A DNA stretch of 5,520 bases from Hyphomicrobiales bacterium (GTDB lineage: Bacteria > Pseudomonadota > Alphaproteobacteria > Rhizobiales > HXMU1428-3): contig JAJFHW010000262.1 of the NCBI GenBank assembly GCA_021775385.1, forward strand, positions 1-5,520. Direction: 5' to 3'. Below, piece by piece: positions 5,000 through 5,520 of this stretch (within the stretch, counting starts at the first letter, position 1; the number at the start of each line of letters is the position of its first letter). A program made the position numbers and the translations under genes. The notes below the pieces were generated by a model that had not been told where the DNA came from, made no database searches, and saw nothing but the letters and a program-made list of their open reading frames with translations.

Positions 5000-5026
5000 G
5001 TCTCAAAGTTTTATATAATTACATAC

Positions 5027-5062
5027 AAAAGGCTCAGTCTCACAAAAAGACTGAGCCTTTTT
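5027..5062. terminator. Strong Rho-independent terminator closing the copper cassette
   Basis: AAAAGGCTCAGTC (5027-5039) pairs perfectly with GACTGAGCCTTTT (5049-5061) around a 9-nt loop, followed by a further T. The A-run at its left side also gives a U-tract on the minus strand, so it can act in both directions. Confidence 0.9.
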
Positions 5063-5089
5063 AATTTTAAACAACCACACCCTACTAAA

Positions 5090-5107
5090 CATTCAACTAG
5101 TTGAATG
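5090..5107. repeat. 18-nt perfect palindrome
   Basis: CATTCAACTAGTTGAATG is a perfect palindrome centred on CTAG, situated between the terminator and the first of the repeat copies. CTAG-centred palindromes also occur inside repeat copies A, B and C. Confidence 0.6.
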
Positions 5108-5109
5108 CC

Positions 5110-5155
5110 AAAACGTAGGTGCGCTGCACCTTAAGCACTTAGCCCTGCATAGGGC
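5110..5155. repeat. Partial copy of the palindromic repeat family (copy D)
   Basis: AAAACGTAGGTGCGCTGCACC (5110-5130) matches 5396-5415 in copy C except for one base in the hairpin loop (GCT versus GCA). The stem AGGTGC/GCACCT is followed by a GCCCT-GCAT-AGGGC hairpin (5142-5155). The conserved GGAGGGCCCG and ATAGCCCGTGAG blocks are absent, so this is a partial or degenerate copy. Confidence 0.5.
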
Positions 5156-5211
5156 GGTTGTTAGTAAGCAATCTTAAGCACAAATAAAAAACTGACTTCA
5201 CGATGAAGGAG

Positions 5212-5314
5212 TGACACCACTTCGGTGTCAGGACATGGCGAAGCGACAGCGCAGCCTGGTGCCTAGCGCCGCACCTCGTAGGCTCAAACGCGATAGCGTT
5301 TGAAATAGCCGTGA
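5212..5314 (-). repeat. Multi-hairpin palindromic repeat element, copy B
   Basis: Contains TGACACC-ACTTC-GGTGTCA (5212-5230), the linker GGACATGGCG (5231-5240), GGTGC-CTA-GCGCC (5258-5270), CCTCGTAGGCTC (5274-5285), TCAAACGC-GATA-GCGTTTGA (5284-5303) and ATAGCCGTGAG (5305-5315). Linkers match copy A with few changes while the stems differ but stay paired. The second hairpin of copy A has no clear counterpart here. No coding frame ends just beside it. Orientation follows copy A. Confidence 0.7.
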
Positions 5315-5395
5315 GAGAGAGAAAAGCAGTTCGCCCGCGATCCCTAATGGATCTCAGAACTAACCATTCTAAATCTCTGAAAATCTGTGAACGAA

Positions 5396-5476
5396 AAACG
5401 TAGGTGCGCAGCACCGTCAGCGCTAGCGCTGCCCATCGGAGGGCCCGTTGCCTACGGCAACGGAATAGCCCGTGAG
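5396..5476 (-). repeat. Multi-hairpin palindromic repeat element, copy C
   Basis: GGTGC-GCA-GCACC (5403-5415), a 14-nt perfect palindrome CAGCGCTAGCGCTG (5418-5431), the linker CCATCGGAGGGCCCG (5433-5447), CCGTTGCC-TAC-GGCAACGG (5445-5463) and AATAGCCCGTGAG (5464-5476). Compared with copy A it lacks the GGACATG linker and the hairpin next to it. It may lie 8 nt past the stop of a minus-strand gene at the window edge. Confidence 0.7.
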
Positions 5477-5484
5477 GCAAAAAA

Positions 5485-5520
5485 CTACCCCACCGCTAAC
5501 TTGCTTTCGAAATCAACGCA
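5485..5520 (-). CDS. Possible C-terminus of a minus-strand gene entering the window
   Basis: Reading inward from the window edge on the minus strand, one frame gives CVDFESKLAVG and then TAG at 5487-5485. Only 11 codons are visible, so neither the frame nor a family can be proved; a second frame also stops close by, at 5498-5496. The main support is positional: repeat copy C would start 8 nt after this stop, much as copy A sits 15 nt after the trhO stop in the same orientation. Confidence 0.25.
   Translation of the reverse strand, partial: CVDFESKLAVG

Larger units (their letters stand above)
5063..5484. other. Gene-free region rich in palindromic repeats
   Basis: About 420 bases show no credible coding sequence. 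The one longer minus-strand frame here (5139-5480) runs through repeat hairpins and has no recognisable domain. Contents are the 18-nt palindrome, partial copy D, copy B, a small GATCC-CTAAT-GGATC hairpin (5339-5353), and copy C. A short direct repeat CTTAAGCAC also appears around 5130 and 5173. Confidence 0.7.

Noticed and set aside
5139..5480. 113-codon minus-strand open frame across the palindromic region
   Set aside because: It is made of repeat copies B and C, starts inside a hairpin block, has no recognisable domain or ribosome site, and its Arg/Leu-rich composition follows from the GC-rich hairpins.

Overview
The window looks like chromosomal DNA of a Gram-negative proteobacterium with moderate to low GC. 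It is most likely a marine-type alphaproteobacterium, but that is an inference from gene families and base composition, not from a marker gene. The families pointing this way are a secreted W/C-rich repeat protein, an excisionase-type HTH regulator with a periplasmic-binding-like domain, a DUF2946-like protein, and PCuAC next to a Met/His-rich outer-membrane protein.

Layout: (1) 1-331, minus strand: 5' part of an HTH regulator, cut by the window edge. (2) 519-1061, plus: small, basic, secreted protein made of two copies of a four-cysteine repeat, closed by a strong terminator at 1101-1132. (3) 1187-1288: a multi-hairpin palindromic repeat just downstream of trhO. (4) 1304-2323, minus: trhO, a rhodanese-type tRNA U34 hydroxylase. 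(5) 2324-2634: long intergenic region with a perfect FNR-type box. (6) 2635-4956, plus: three envelope genes that look like a copper-handling cassette. They are a DUF2946-like protein, a Met/His-rich outer-membrane beta-barrel and a PCuAC-type periplasmic copper chaperone. The intergenic gaps hold hairpins or terminators. (7) 5063-5484: about 420 bases without a gene, filled with palindromes. These include two more copies and one partial copy of the element at 1187-1288. (8) 5485-5520: possibly the last codons of another minus-strand gene.

Reading of the whole: the three plus-strand genes from 2635 on probably act together in the envelope to take up or traffic copper, for example toward a respiratory oxidase. 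An FNR-type site upstream would fit oxygen-dependent expression. The two most unusual points are a frame break in an A8 tract that cuts an eight-residue tail repeat in the copper chaperone, and a family of structured repeats whose stems covary between copies and which, in one clear and one possible case, begin right after a stop codon.
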